A program made the position numbers and the translations under genes. The notes beneath the pieces were generated by a model. That model ran no database searches, had not been told where the DNA came from, and saw nothing but the letters and a program-made list of their open reading frames with translations. A stretch of DNA of 64,000 bases from Telopea speciosissima (taxonomy: Eukaryota; Streptophyta; Magnoliopsida; Proteales; Proteaceae), in NCBI RefSeq assembly GCF_018873765.1, contig NC_057921.1:65275557-65339556 (forward strand). The letters run 5' to 3'. Numbering within the stretch: position 1 is the first letter of the stretch; each line of letters starts with the position of its first letter. Below, piece after piece: positions 1 through 10,200 of the stretch.

Positions 1-500
1 GTGCTTGGGTATTTAATTCTGCTCATGGTGGCAGGGGAGTCATTATTCGAAACTTCAAAAGATCCTCTGTTGTTGTGAGTGCAAGCATAGTTGGAATCTT
101 TCCACATCTGTGATGGAGGCAGAAGCTGTGAGAGATGGACTATTGTTAGTTCGGAGTATTTAGTTTAAGCATGTTACTGTTTTTTCGGACTGCAAAGCGT
201 TAGTAGCTTTTCTTAATTCCTCTATTGTATCTGTTGATTGGGCGGTAAACTCTATAGTTGATGACATTTTAGCTCTTAAGTGTTTCTTTTTTGCTAGAAG
301 GTTTTTGTATGTTCCTAAAGGGTTGAAAAGGGATGCCCACATCTTTGCTAAGGGGGCTTCCCTTCTTACTCTCTCTTCTGTTTGGTGGATGCATCCACCT
401 CTATTTGTTGTAAACCCTGCCATTCTCTCAAGCAGGAACTTCTCTTCTTCTTTCTTCTTTAGTTAATGAGTTGCCTTCCTTGTAAAAAAAAAAAAAAAAA
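1..500 (+). pseudogene. LINE remnant: RNase H-like domain with poly(A) tail
   Basis: The plus strand reads as a broken RNase H-like (RVT_3) domain of a plant L1-type non-LTR retrotransposon. Recognisable pieces, in shifting frames, are EAEAVRDGLLL, FSDCKALVAFLN and KRDAHIFAKGASLL, followed by a WWMHPPLF tail. There is a stop near 115, a frameshift just after it and another stop near 160, so it is not functional. An A-run at 484-500 fits the poly(A) tail of a LINE integrated in plus orientation. The 5' part lies outside the window. Confidence 0.72.
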
Positions 501-681
501 TTTGAATTGGGAAACTCCCTCCTACGCCCTATCACATGTGGCAGTGACCACCCCGCTCTCCCTTAGATTCTTGAACGCACTTGAAAAATTATCAACTCCA
601 GTTCCCCCTAGTGCTTGTAATAAGGGGGGTGGACCCCACTCGGGCAAAGTGTTCGGTCAAAGATAAGGTGGTCATTGCACC

Positions 682-1493
682 TAGGGGTGTCAACCGGTCG
701 GTGTCGGCCGGTCTCAGTCAGACTTAATCGGGCACCACCAGCTTAAGATGTTGCACCGTTCCCGACTGATTATGGAGTCGGGCCTTCAGACGCTGGGCAT
801 GGACACGGCACCATTCGATCGATCGATTGCCGGGCCATTATCGGGTGTAAGGAAGGAGATCTGGCAACGCTTTTCCAGGCCATAATTGGGCTTTAAGGAT
901 GGAGATGCTAGCGGGGCTTTTCCTGTTCTTTGTGGTCTCCTTAATGTTGATCTGTGAGATGAATAAATTCCAATATTCATCTCATAGATCAACACAAGAT
1001 TTCCATAGACGGTGAGTTCCAGACATGAAGCTTTTGGTATTTTGTCATTAGAGAAATAGAGTGGAAAAAGAAAGAACAAAAAAAAACAAATCAAACCTTT
1101 AACAATAGTCGAGGTTGCACCCTTGAAAGACAGATGAGATCCATGGCAAGAGAGGGGAAGGTTTCAGGAAAGAAACGTGAAATGAGAAATTCTGATTTCT
1201 TTGGTTTTAAGCAAAAACCATATGGAAGTCTCGACGATAGGCTCATGAAACGAACTATGCTTCTAGGATTACATTTTGAGGAGCGTGGCTTGAAGATGTT
1301 GAAACTGCTATAGCTGATCTTTTCGAAGACTTTCAGAGTTTCGAACCATTCGGTGGAGAAGAAACAAAATAGGGTTTGTGAAGTAATGGGTTAATATTCT
1401 AATATTTTGTGCCACTTCAATCGGTAGAAGTCACCATTGATTATATAAATATGTTAGTGAATCATTAATTTGATCAGTCCATTAGCCATTATA

Positions 1494-1559
<66 letters not shown>

Positions 1560-1779
1560 CATACCAACAGAGTATAATTTCTTACATTAAAAAAATCAAT
1601 TCGATGACAAATCTAAGTTTTGATCAGTCGGCCGGTCTCCCATTCTGCACTAAGAACGATCGATATTTATCGATCGATTTTGAAGCCCGGCATGTTTATA
1701 AACGATCGTATCGATCACGATTTTTCATCGATTGATATCGGCCAATTCTACCGGTGTGAGTCTGTAATTGACACCCCTA
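682..1779. mobile_element. Non-autonomous hAT-type transposon
   Basis: The termini are perfect 12-bp inverted repeats: TAGGGGTGTCAA at the left and TTGACACCCCTA at the right. The element is bounded by a perfect 8-bp direct repeat, ATTGCACC, at 674-681 and 1780-1787. Eight-bp duplications and T/CAGGG-like ends are typical of hAT elements. Subterminal sequence is rich in GTCGGCCGGTC and CGATCGAT motifs near both ends, as expected for transposase binding regions. No transposase frame was found in the 1,098 bp, so it is non-autonomous. A homologous segment without the insertion is at 19433-19580. Confidence 0.9.
1496..1553. repeat. (AT)n microsatellite inside the hAT element
   Basis: An almost pure AT dinucleotide run of about 58 bp inside the hAT element. 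Its length is probably polymorphic. Confidence 0.95.
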
Positions 1780-1787
1780 ATTGCACC

Positions 1788-2408
1788 CCTTATTAGAGGG
1801 ACTAGAGAACTGGGTTAGGCAAACAACTGGAAGGGACAGAGATCCAACACACTTCCATTAACCCGTGCGGGAGAAAGGACCTAGCAGCTCGACAACAAAT
1901 TCCATCCTAAATTAAAGGCTTATTGTCAAATTACGTCGTCAACTAGTAGTAAATCACTAACGGCTTAGGGGCTGTGTATAATAACGTTTGGAAAATAGGG
2001 GTAATTTTGTAATAGAAACACAGGGGAGATCAATGTAATTAAGTCTTTGTACAGGGAACGTCCGTATAATTTACTCTTTATATTTTTTAATTAGGGTACC
2101 CTTTTAATTATCAAACATAGTACTTAGCTTACTGACCCAATAGAAGGGTGTGGAGAGGAGATTCCTCTTTGAAGAAAGTAGGAAACATATGAATTTTATC
2201 CTTTCCTGTTACAGCACGGTGTTATACTATCTCGTGCGGCGGCTGCAGAGGTCATGTGCATCATGTGGGACCCGTTGTGCCACATGACCTCTATAACGCA
2301 GTACGATGCAATACAACACCTTGCTGTAATAGAAGAGGATAACGATTTGGAAACATATGTAAGACTCAATTAAAGTTGATCCTCCAGCTGATTTTTGCAT
2401 ATTTGAAC
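1788..2408. other. Intergenic, no gene seen
   Basis: AT-rich sequence without a plausible coding frame. The stretch around 2100-2170 matches 7030-7100 (shared 'ccaatagaagggtgtgga') and belongs to the old duplication described for 3766-4330. It also holds a palindromic element at 2208-2330. Confidence 0.6.
2208..2330. repeat. Short palindromic element
   Basis: Imperfect inverted repeat. The left arm begins TTACAGCACGGTGTT and includes AGAGGTCATGTG. The right arm includes CACATGACCTCT and ends ACACCTTGCTGTAA. The single-stranded form would be a long hairpin. It has no coding capacity and resembles the other 120-200-bp palindromes in this window. Confidence 0.7.
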
Positions 2409-3763
2409 GGAAAATTACTTGTACACCACATGTAATAGTACCTGTACACCACATGTAATATTACCTGAGTGCTTAGTACGCCAACCTGCGGTGTTAGTTT
2501 TCTGTTAGTGGTTGCATGGAAAAGTCTATTTTACCCTCATCCTTAACCTCCAGTAAACCGTAAAAAATAAGGAAAAACCTGCAATTGAAAAATCCAAAAC
2601 CCAGCCCTCCGTGTTGCACTTCTACTGGCCGTTCCGGTGGTCAGCCGCAGCGCCATCCGACACGGGTGAAGAAACCTCGTAAAGATGGCTTTCACTCACG
2701 GACACAGCAACAGGTATCGAAGAAGCATGGGACATGGACCACCTCTGGAAGAGAGAGGGAATCAACTCGGGAAGAAATGACTTCCCCAAAATAGCGAAAA
2801 AAAGAAGAAGAACGGGAAACTGAGAAAACAGAGGAGACAAAAGCAAGAAATCGATAAAGCTAGGTACGATCACCTCTGCCCCTTTCTCCTCTGGATTTTC
2901 ATCTTTTCCTTTTCTTTCTCCTTCTCTGTTACTAGTAATCTGACCATATTACATTACAACTCCTCAAAATTTTCTGCAACTGGCGATAATACCAGATCTA
3001 AAAGAGACTCTTGCAGACCCATTAGCCCCAGTCGATTGATCTTGAGTTTTGGAGCATTGAATTACCACCCTAGTGCGATCCAGTGAGACGTTCATACCCA
3101 AAAGCTTCCCTTGCTCTGAGATTCGAAATCTTCGAAGAAAACCTGTACCTAAGAAGTTCGCCAGATCTGATTTCAGAGAGCTTTGGTTTAATGAATCAAG
3201 GCTGTATCGTTGAGATAACACCTGGACTTCATAGAGTTTTGTATTGCGACTCTGTTCCCAAAATATTAGCTTGTTTGGGCTCGACGTGTGGAAGCTCTTC
3301 TGAAAATTCAGTTGCTGCCTTGCCGCCATGACCAGAACATTTCCAGCATAAGTTTGAAGAAGAGAACCCCCTTCCCACCACTCGAGCCACATCTTCGGAC
3401 CTGCCGGCCTTATGACTGCAAGTGGTTTGGTCTGGTAAATACCGTTGAAATCCTTGCCGGCGGTGGTGGTACAAGTGAAATCGAGACTACCTTGGAGCTC
3501 AAGGCTCAAGCATAAGCTTAAAAAGTTCATGGAAGCAGAAGACGGGTAAGGGGTAGGGTTGCAGGGAGAAGGAGGAGGAGGAGGAGGGTAAAAGGGTCAC
3601 TTTACTATCATGAAAAGTAGTTTGGATATTTGGGATTGTTATAATCCATGACGTCATCACTAAACAGAGACCGACTAAAATGTAGGGGGTGTTCAAGTAA
3701 ATTTTTGAAAAAATGAGAGAGATTGTGCAATAAAAAATACTACATGGGTTGTACAAGTAATTT
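2409..3763. mobile_element. Probable Mutator-like or Pack-MULE-like element with internal ORF
   Basis: Left terminus AAAATTACTTGTACACCAC (from 2411) matches the reverse complement of the right terminus, where GGGTTGTACAAGTAATTTT ends near 3765, giving inverted repeats of roughly 25-30 bp. The interior is more GC-rich than its flanks. It holds a minus-strand open frame of 188 codons at 2964-3530 that I do not recognise, plus shorter frames on both strands; it may be captured host sequence. No transposase was seen. I could not find a clean target duplication, so the borders may be off by several bases. Confidence 0.55.
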
Positions 3764-3765
3764 TT

Positions 3766-4330
3766 TTTATTTTCAAATTTCAATGAGAGTATTCTTCTCA
3801 AAATCACAAGATAAATCTCAATCATCTGATTTACGATTTTTCTTAATCCATACTATTTGCTCTTACTGAGAGTTGAGAGATTGCACAATAACGTCTAGAA
3901 TATTGATACACATACATCGACACAGACACCGGATGAATCCCAATACCAAAAAAAAAAAGAATATTTGATATAATAAGAGTGAAATTTGACATAGAAAATG
4001 GACATATCATTTACGATAATAATAATTGACATATAAATTTTGAATATCTTAAGGATTCAATTCGTTGGATGGACGAAATATTACTTAAACCAAAAAATAA
4101 ATTGTGTCATTACTTTGACTTTGGCCATTTGAAATGACTCCAATAGAGACCATTTAACGTTCTTGACTTGCCATATGACTATAAAAGGGAAACCATCTCA
4201 TCCGATCTAGTTTTTCAGCCCTAATGACTAATTCCAGTCTAAGTTGCTTATATGATTAATTTTCTTCCAATTTATATAGAATACGTGCGCGTAAAACGAA
4301 CCGTAGAGAGAGAGAGAGACAATAGCCTTC
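3766..4330. repeat. Duplicated flank, copy A (adjoins the LEA_2 gene)
   Basis: Diverged copy of 7322-7990 in the same orientation. Shared blocks include TTTCAAATTTCAATG, TCAATTCGTTGGATGGACGA, TTGACTTTGGCCATTT and CTAATGACTAATTCCA, in the same order with indels between them. It lies downstream (3') of the minus-strand LEA_2 gene. Confidence 0.8.
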
Positions 4331-4481
4331 AATTAAATTTTTTTTTAAAAAAAATCTCCAATCAAATAAAGCGAAGATGAATAAACATTATTTCTATCAA
4401 AAAAAAAAAAAAAAAAAGAGGATGAATAAACATAATAATTAAAAGGGGATCATAAAAAAAAGGAAAGGAAATCCCCAATCC

Positions 4482-5213
4482 CTAAAGCTTGACTTCGCTA
4501 GTACACTGCATATCTTTGAGAGACATGGTAGAAGAAATGACAACAGTCATGGTACAATTCATCTTGATTTCGATATTCTTCTTGAAGATATTTAACACGT
4601 TCACACGCCCATTCAATACAGTATAGCTATTCAAACTCATTTCTCCTGAACTCAGATCGTTCGTCAAGTGCTGAAGTTTACCCGGTGTTGACGAGTCAGC
4701 TTCAATATAAAGATTAATCGTAAGGTACATCTGCATAGTCTTTTTAGCCTGAGCATTACCCGCCGGATTATTAGCCTGACCGATCTCGGAACCGTAATAG
4801 TAAAGGATAGTGGTGCCGGGATTGAACTTAAAAGAAGCGATGTTTGGGTTCTTGACGGACATGTCCGCCGTCATGGTGGCGTTGATGCTGGGATTGGTGG
4901 AAGTGGTGGTGACCGGATTGTTTGGTAAACTGGGTAGCGTAGTGGATGGTGTGGTGGAGTTATTGATGGACAAGTTATCGAAAGTAACTGAATTGAGAGT
5001 GATGGTTGGATCTTTGACTTTGAAGACGGTAAAGATGAGGATTATAAAGATTATTCCGACGATCAGAATCGTTGCGGTTAAGCAGCCACAGCACTTGATA
5101 CATCTCTTACGCTTGATAGTCCCTCTGGATTGGTATGAAGGGTTTTCTTCGTCGCGGGTACGCCTGGTAGGGGTTGGGTATGCGAAAGGTCTGTAATGAT
5201 CTTCCTCCACCAT
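4482..5213 (-). CDS. LEA_2 / NDR1-HIN1-like membrane-anchored protein
   Basis: Single-exon gene of 243 codons. I chose the ATG at 5213, giving MVEEDHYRPFAYPTP; the frame extends nine codons upstream only by using TTG. Layout: a short N-terminal cytosolic segment with the HYRPFAYP motif usual in this family and a basic KRKRCIKCCGC patch near residues 34-44; one membrane segment at about residues 45-65; then a LEA_2 domain with NPN-ASFKFNPGTTILYYYG and a C-terminal GRVNVLNIFKKN-IEIKMNCTM strand pair. Family members are plasma-membrane or secretory-pathway proteins linked to abiotic stress and defence, without known enzymatic activity. Cysteines flanking the membrane segment may be acylated (inference). 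The length is normal and no defect is seen. The exact ortholog cannot be fixed by eye. Confidence 0.88.
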   Translation of the reverse strand: MVEEDHYRPFAYPTPTRRTRDEENPSYQSRGTIKRKRCIKCCGCLTATILIVGIIFIILIFTVFKVKDPTITLNSVTFDNLSINNSTTPSTTLPSLPNNPVTTTSTNPSINATMTADMSVKNPNIASFKFNPGTTILYYYGSEIGQANNPAGNAQAKKTMQMYLTINLYIEADSSTPGKLQHLTNDLSSGEMSLNSYTVLNGRVNVLNIFKKNIEIKMNCTMTVVISSTMSLKDMQCTSEVKL

Positions 5214-5390
5214 GATTGTTGTTGTTGCTTCTTGCTTCAAGTTCTTCCTAGCTTTTGGGTGACTTCTGTATATAGCTGAAAACTGTAATAATAGTGGAAG
5301 GGGAGAAGAGATCAGGATTCAGGAATACTGAAGCTCTCTTCGTTCTCCACTTCTGTTTTTCTGTTGTTTGCTTTGGTCTCCATGGGTATA

Positions 5391-5425
5391 TATATATATA
5401 TATATAGTTATATACATAGGGAGAG
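5391..5425 (-). promoter_or_regulatory. TA-rich tract in the LEA_2 promoter, possible TATA region
   Basis: A (TA)n run followed by GTTATATACAT lies 180-210 bp upstream of the LEA_2 start codon. On the minus strand it could serve as a TATA element. It is also a simple repeat, so promoter function is only a suggestion. Confidence 0.35.
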
Positions 5426-5748
5426 AAAGAGAAATTTAAATTAAATGTGATTGTGTATGGATCCATTGTGAATTTGTTATGACAGAAATAAGGGACTTTG
5501 TATGTGGATTAGAAGGTTCTACTCTTTAAAAAAAAATAAAAATTGTTTGGCCTTTAGTCTAAATATCACGGCATTGACAACACGGTGTTGACTCCCAAGT
5601 TCCCAACTTTCTTTCCTCCTCCCTCTCTTTGGGCCGCGCTTTTAATTTTTATTTGTCACTATTAGTCTATTATTATTAGAAGGTTCTATTTCTAAAGTTA
5701 TTATTTTAATCAAATGGAACATGACATATTTACTTGACTACTTAAGTG

Positions 5749-6012
5749 TAGGGGTGTAAATGAATAGTCGAAATCCGTTTCCGTATTCGTTTAACATTAT
5801 TCGAATCCGTTCGAAAGCTAAACGGATGCGGATGCGGATACGGATAGACTATAGCTATCCGAAAAGCTATATTTACATGTAAACGGATAAAATATTCTAT
5901 CCATATCCATGTCCGTATCAGTTTGGCACTATCCGAATCCATCTGAAAGCTAATCGGATGCAAATGCAGATATAGCACTATCCGAGCCGAATCCGCTCCG
6001 TTTACACCCCTA
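5749..6012. mobile_element. hAT-type MITE
   Basis: Ends are TAGGGGTGTAAA and TTTACACCCCTA, perfect inverted repeats closely related to those of the 682-1779 element. Flanking octamers CTTAAGTG (5741-5748) and ATTGAGTG (6013-6020) agree at six of eight positions, as in an aged 8-bp target duplication. The interior repeats CGGAT-type motifs such as GCGGATGCGGATACGGATA. It is non-coding and sits about 535 bp upstream of the LEA_2 start. Confidence 0.8.
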
Positions 6013-6030
6013 ATTGAGTGGTCCAATTCG

Positions 6031-6172
6031 GATCCTCTATTGCCACCTACCTGTGCGGTTGGCGTGCAACCTCATATAGGCAGAGACACAATGACCACCA
6101 TACCCACTGCCTGAGCACTCTACCTCTGTGAAGCCGCACGTCAACCGCATGGGCAGGTAACAGCAGAGGATC
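6031..6172. repeat. Short palindromic element
   Basis: Arms are GATCCTCTATTGCCACCTAC at the left and GGGCAGGTAACAGCAGAGGATC at the right, with a second matching pair (GTGCGGTTGGCGTGC and GCACGTCAACCGCA). The loop contains CACAATGACCACC, the core motif shared with other palindromes here. Confidence 0.8.
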
Positions 6173-7321
6173 TCGATCCTGAGTGATCTCTGTAAATTGA
6201 ATTATGTCAATTTAGGATCAGAATTGGGAATCAGACCCGAACCAACTTGCTAAATTATTTGTCTAATTTTTTATATAAATTTTGAAATCGATTAGTAAAT
6301 GAGACAGGTCGGTTTTAGGATGGGTCTCTCAATGGTTTCAGGACCGAAGGAATATATATTCATATATTTGGTGTTGTGATTTGGATTTTGGAATTTTGGA
6401 TATATTGGTAATTGATATGTTTAGAATGGAGATTTTCTTTTTAGTATTGTAGTTTATATTTTTATTTGTATGTTTATGAATGGATATTTGGTATTATTTA
6501 TATGCATATGAATAAATATTTAGTTATTTATATGCATAACGTTGTAATTGTTTCTACAAACAATTAAGAACTGAAACTGTCCCACCATTTAAAAATGGTT
6601 TTCGATCTCAAAGTATGGAATCAATTAGATGAATGAGCTGGTTCTAACCCTGGCCCCTTAGAATTGGAACTGGTTAAGAGCTGAACCAGACTGATTTACA
6701 CCCTTATATTGGGCGTCAATGCTTGCTTTTCGTTCATATTGTGTTAAAAGGGTTTCCTACCCAAAAAAAAAAAGTCTTTAAGGGCTTGGGTCTTTGCCTC
6801 CTGCACTTGGTGTTTTTCTTGTGGGTTCCATGCCTTAAAAATTTGGATTACCTCACAAACTTCTTAGGGCAGCTCCCTCCTACGCTCTTATCACATGTAG
6901 CAGCGAAATTACCACCCTGTCTCCCCTAGATTATTGTGCACACTTCCATTAGTTCGGCGCTGGCAAATCGACCATGTAGCTTCACAGCAAACCCCTTCCC
7001 TTCCCCTACCTTTTTTTGGGGGGAGGGGGGTGGGGTTCAATTATCAAACGCAAAGTACTTAGTTTTCTACCCAATAGAAGGGTGTGGAGAATTGTTTTTT
7101 TTTTTTTTTTTTTGAAGAACTAGGTGGAATCAGCCAATTTTGATTAGAATCTATCGATCTCAAACTCGATTCCTACTCATTTGGAACGGCTGATCTCTAT
7201 GTTGATTTTCTAGGGTTCAAGTTGATTCTAACAGATTCCCGTAGATTTAATTGAATTTATTTCAGAATCGACTGAGGCTGATCTAGTTATACTTAAAGAC
7301 ATGAAAGTGAAATATGGAAAA
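6173..7321. other. Intergenic, no gene seen
   Basis: No coding frame with family character. The segment 6870-7100 matches 515-560, 1830-1890 and 2100-2170 in order, extending the duplication that links the two LEA_2 flanks. A T-rich run is at about 7096-7114. The part 7115-7300 looks like a diverged copy of the ATCGG-rich dispersed repeat. Confidence 0.55.
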
Positions 7322-7990
7322 TTTTTCAAATTTCAATGGAAGTTGATGTTATCCAAATTCACAAGATAAATTTGAATCATTTATTTTAATTTATTTTTAA
7401 GAATTGAGAGAGTGTACAATAGCGTCTAGGGTACTGGTCCACAAGCATAGACATACACCAAATCAATCCTAAAATAAAATAAAAAAAATATTTGATTGAA
7501 TTAAAGTCTGAAATTTGACAAATGACTTACTTACATCATAATCTCTTTATGTAACGGTTGAAATGGATATATCATATATATCCATCTACTAAAATAGATA
7601 GCTTATGTGATTTGGAAAAATTTACAGATTTTTTATAATACCTTTAGAATCCAATTCGTTGGATGGACGAAATATTCCTCTAATTTTCTGACTTTAGCTG
7701 ACCGTTATAAGCTTTGTAAAAGTGAACACAAAATGCTGTCTTTACTTGACTTTGGCCATTTCAAATGACTATCACAGAGAGACCTTTTAACTTTCATGAT
7801 CTGCCACGTGGCAATAAAAAAGAAAAAATATTAAAGTCCTACGCGTCAGAAAGACTTAGGACCCATCACCCATCCCATCTGGTATAGTTTTTCCATCCTA
7901 ATGACTAATTCCAAGCTGAGTTGCATTTTATTTGATTAATTTGCTTTGCTTTGCTTTGCTTCAACTTATATAGAAGACGCGTAAGAACTG
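7322..7990. repeat. Duplicated flank, copy B (no adjoining gene)
   Basis: Partner of 3766-4330. Colinear shared blocks run from TTTTTCAAATTTCAATGG to CTTATATAGAAGACGCGTAA. Unlike copy A, the sequence to its right holds no LEA_2 coding region, so either only the flank was duplicated or the second gene was lost. Confidence 0.78.
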
Positions 7991-8767
7991 TCTCTCTCTG
8001 CCCTTCTCTCTCTGAGTGATGGCCAATGGAGAATTACTGAATTAGACTTTTAGAATAAAGTACCATAAATCCAAGTTATATCTGAGACCGGGTCAAGTGG
8101 TTCTACAGTGGATTCCATGTGATTAGTTCCGAAGGAAATTGAATGGTACTTGTAAAAGAACATGATTTGCGCTCGTTATTTATTCAGTCCTGCAAAAAAT
8201 TCCAAGGTATTCAATTGGAGATTGGTCTGATATATCCCAATTAGACAGTTTTCGGGTTGTACCACCAGGAAACTTCTAATTAGAGAACTAAGTTATTTGT
8301 TTTGGAGAAAAGAGAGATTATATTAATAGAATATCAATTACAATTTACAAGGTATTTAAATTTTGAAGAATTTTTTTTCCATTGACATTATCCCATATAA
8401 GAGCGGAAAGAATTTCTGAGAGGTTATCGATTCTCAGATGGGTATCCTAGCAAGAATGGTGCAAAATGATATCTAAGCCATTAAATCCTCTCTACCACAT
8501 CTCTTTGCCGTCACCACAACATATCTCTCTTTTTCTTCATTGGAGCTAACAACAACAACAACAAACTCAGTCTTATCTTAACTTAATGAGGTCGGCTACA
8601 TGGATCCAAATATAAGAAAAGAAAATTGAGTTCTAGCCACACAAAAAAAATTATGAAAGAGAAGAGAAACGGGAAAAACGAAGTAGTGTAGGGCTTTATT
8701 TGGCTTGGGGGGTTGCACGAAGGGGAGTGGGACGGGGGTTGCGGAATGGTGTAGAGATACGAGGTGG
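7991..8767. other. Intergenic, no gene seen
   Basis: AT-rich with no supportable coding frame. Nothing was recognised apart from short simple-sequence tracts such as (AAC)n near 8552. Confidence 0.5.
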
Positions 8768-8895
8768 GTCCGGATCAGGATCCACCATGAGGTGTGGGAC
8801 AACATCTACTGTGTAGGGCCCACACCCTATGGAGGGTCAAGATTTCAACCCCCCCCCCCCGCGTCCCCATGTGGGGACTTGATCCAAACTCATAA
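8768..8895. repeat. Short palindromic element (GGATC / CCCCATGTGGGG type)
   Basis: Same family as 19070-19209 and 21131-21264. It has GGTCCGGATC at the left, GTGTGGGAC and GGGTCAAGATTT in the middle, and CGTCCCCATGTGGGGACTTGATCC at the right. It includes a ten-base C-run near 8850. Confidence 0.65.
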
Positions 8896-8971
8896 GAGAC
8901 GGGGTGACAAGGGCTCACGATTGGGTGGTTGCAGGGCTGATGGAAGGTTGGCTGTGGGAGGATAGTGGTAG

Positions 8972-9772
8972 TAAGGATGTCAAAATGGAACCGAAACATA
9001 ATATCGGAATCGGAACCGGCCGTTTACGATCGAACCGAACCGCACCGCAGAAAAAGATCCAGTTTTGATTTTATAGATTCTCTTCCCGGTTTGATTTTTA
9101 TTTTCACCGCAAAATCAAGGTTCTAAACCGAATAAGAAACCGGGAAAACCGAATAGAAACTGATACCTCTTACTTTAATACTAACCCATGCATCAATTGG
9201 ATTAATTAATAACATATAATTAATTTAATAAATATAATTATTGCATCAACATGAAACATAAAATAAGTAAAATGCCATGGGTTAACTATATATTATATTT
9301 GTTCAAGTATAAATTGAAGATTACGGATGATGTTAAAATGGATTAACAAAATCCTACTTTTTAATAGAAGAAATCATTTGTTCATCATGTGAGAGTGGAG
9401 AGGAAAACAAAAAAAGAAAAAACAAAGAATAAGAAAGGAAAAAGACGGGTGAAGATGGAAAGTTTTTTTATTTTTATCACATAGGCATAGGAAATATGAT
9501 GAATGAGGAAGATCGGGAGAGAATAGGGAAACCCTTGAAAACCAAGGTTGTCTTCTTTACTGTTTTTCAAAACGACACTACACAAATCGCATGTAAACCG
9601 GTTGTGAATCGGATAACAAAAACCGAATAGAAACCAATAAAACTGGACCGTATGGAAAAAATTCTGATTTTGGCTGATTATTATCCGGTTTGATTTTGAT
9701 TTCACCTTATCAAAATGTAAACTGCACCGCAACCGAACCGAATAACTAGAACCGCACCGTTTGACACCCTTA
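8972..9772. mobile_element. hAT-like non-autonomous element
   Basis: Terminal sequences TAAGGATGTCAAAATGG and CCGTTTGACACCCTTA are inverted and match the TAGGGGTGTCAA type of the nearby hAT elements with substitutions. Subterminal regions at both ends are full of AACCG/CGGTT motifs in opposite orientation. No transposase frame was found, and no clear target duplication. Confidence 0.65.
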
Positions 9773-10049
9773 AATAGTTAAGTGGTAGGGAAGAGATGTG
9801 AATGACGAAGTGTGCGCTGTAGTGGCAATGGATTGGGGGTAATATAGCGACATTGGATCAAACGACTGATATGCTTCCCACCCCATCCAATGGTAAGTAA
9901 TGTGCTCAGGTAAACTTGCTAGCCAAATTCATAATTTCAATGGCAAATACATTCTCAAAACTAGATTTAAAAGATTATGTTGTTTTCTATATTACTGATT
10001 GTAATCTTGGCAGCCATTTTTCATTAGAGTTTCTTCGTTTTCTATATAA

Positions 10050-10200
10050 ATATTGGGGAGCTGTTCTCTGTGCCGCAACGCAGGCTATGTCCAGGCACAT
10101 GGGGATGGGAGCAATGACCACCCCTCCCCCTTGCACAAGCTGCCCATATACCTGGACGCAGCCTGCACTGCGGCACAGAGAACATTCTCCCATAAATATT
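10050..10200. repeat. Palindromic element, GTTCTCTGTGCCGC family
   Basis: Arms are AATATTGGGGAG-CTGTTCTCTGTGCCGCA at the left and GCGGCACAGAGAAC-ATTCTCCC-ATAAATATT at the right. The inner arms GCAGGCTATGTCCAGG and CCTGGACGCAGCCTGC also pair. The loop holds GCAATGACCACCCC. It is the best-preserved copy in the window, and related copies are at 35284, 39622, 43081, 44550 and 48285. Confidence 0.85.

Noticed and set aside
786-1094. 102-codon minus frame in the hAT element
   Set aside because: Low-complexity start, lies across the subterminal repeats, and shows no transposase or zinc-finger character.
4810-5196. 128-codon plus frame opposite the LEA_2 gene
   Set aside because: Antisense shadow of a well-supported coding region.
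9385-9732. 115-codon minus frame rich in F, S and L
   Set aside because: Falls inside the 8972-9772 hAT-like element; the composition reflects AACCG-rich subterminal repeats.
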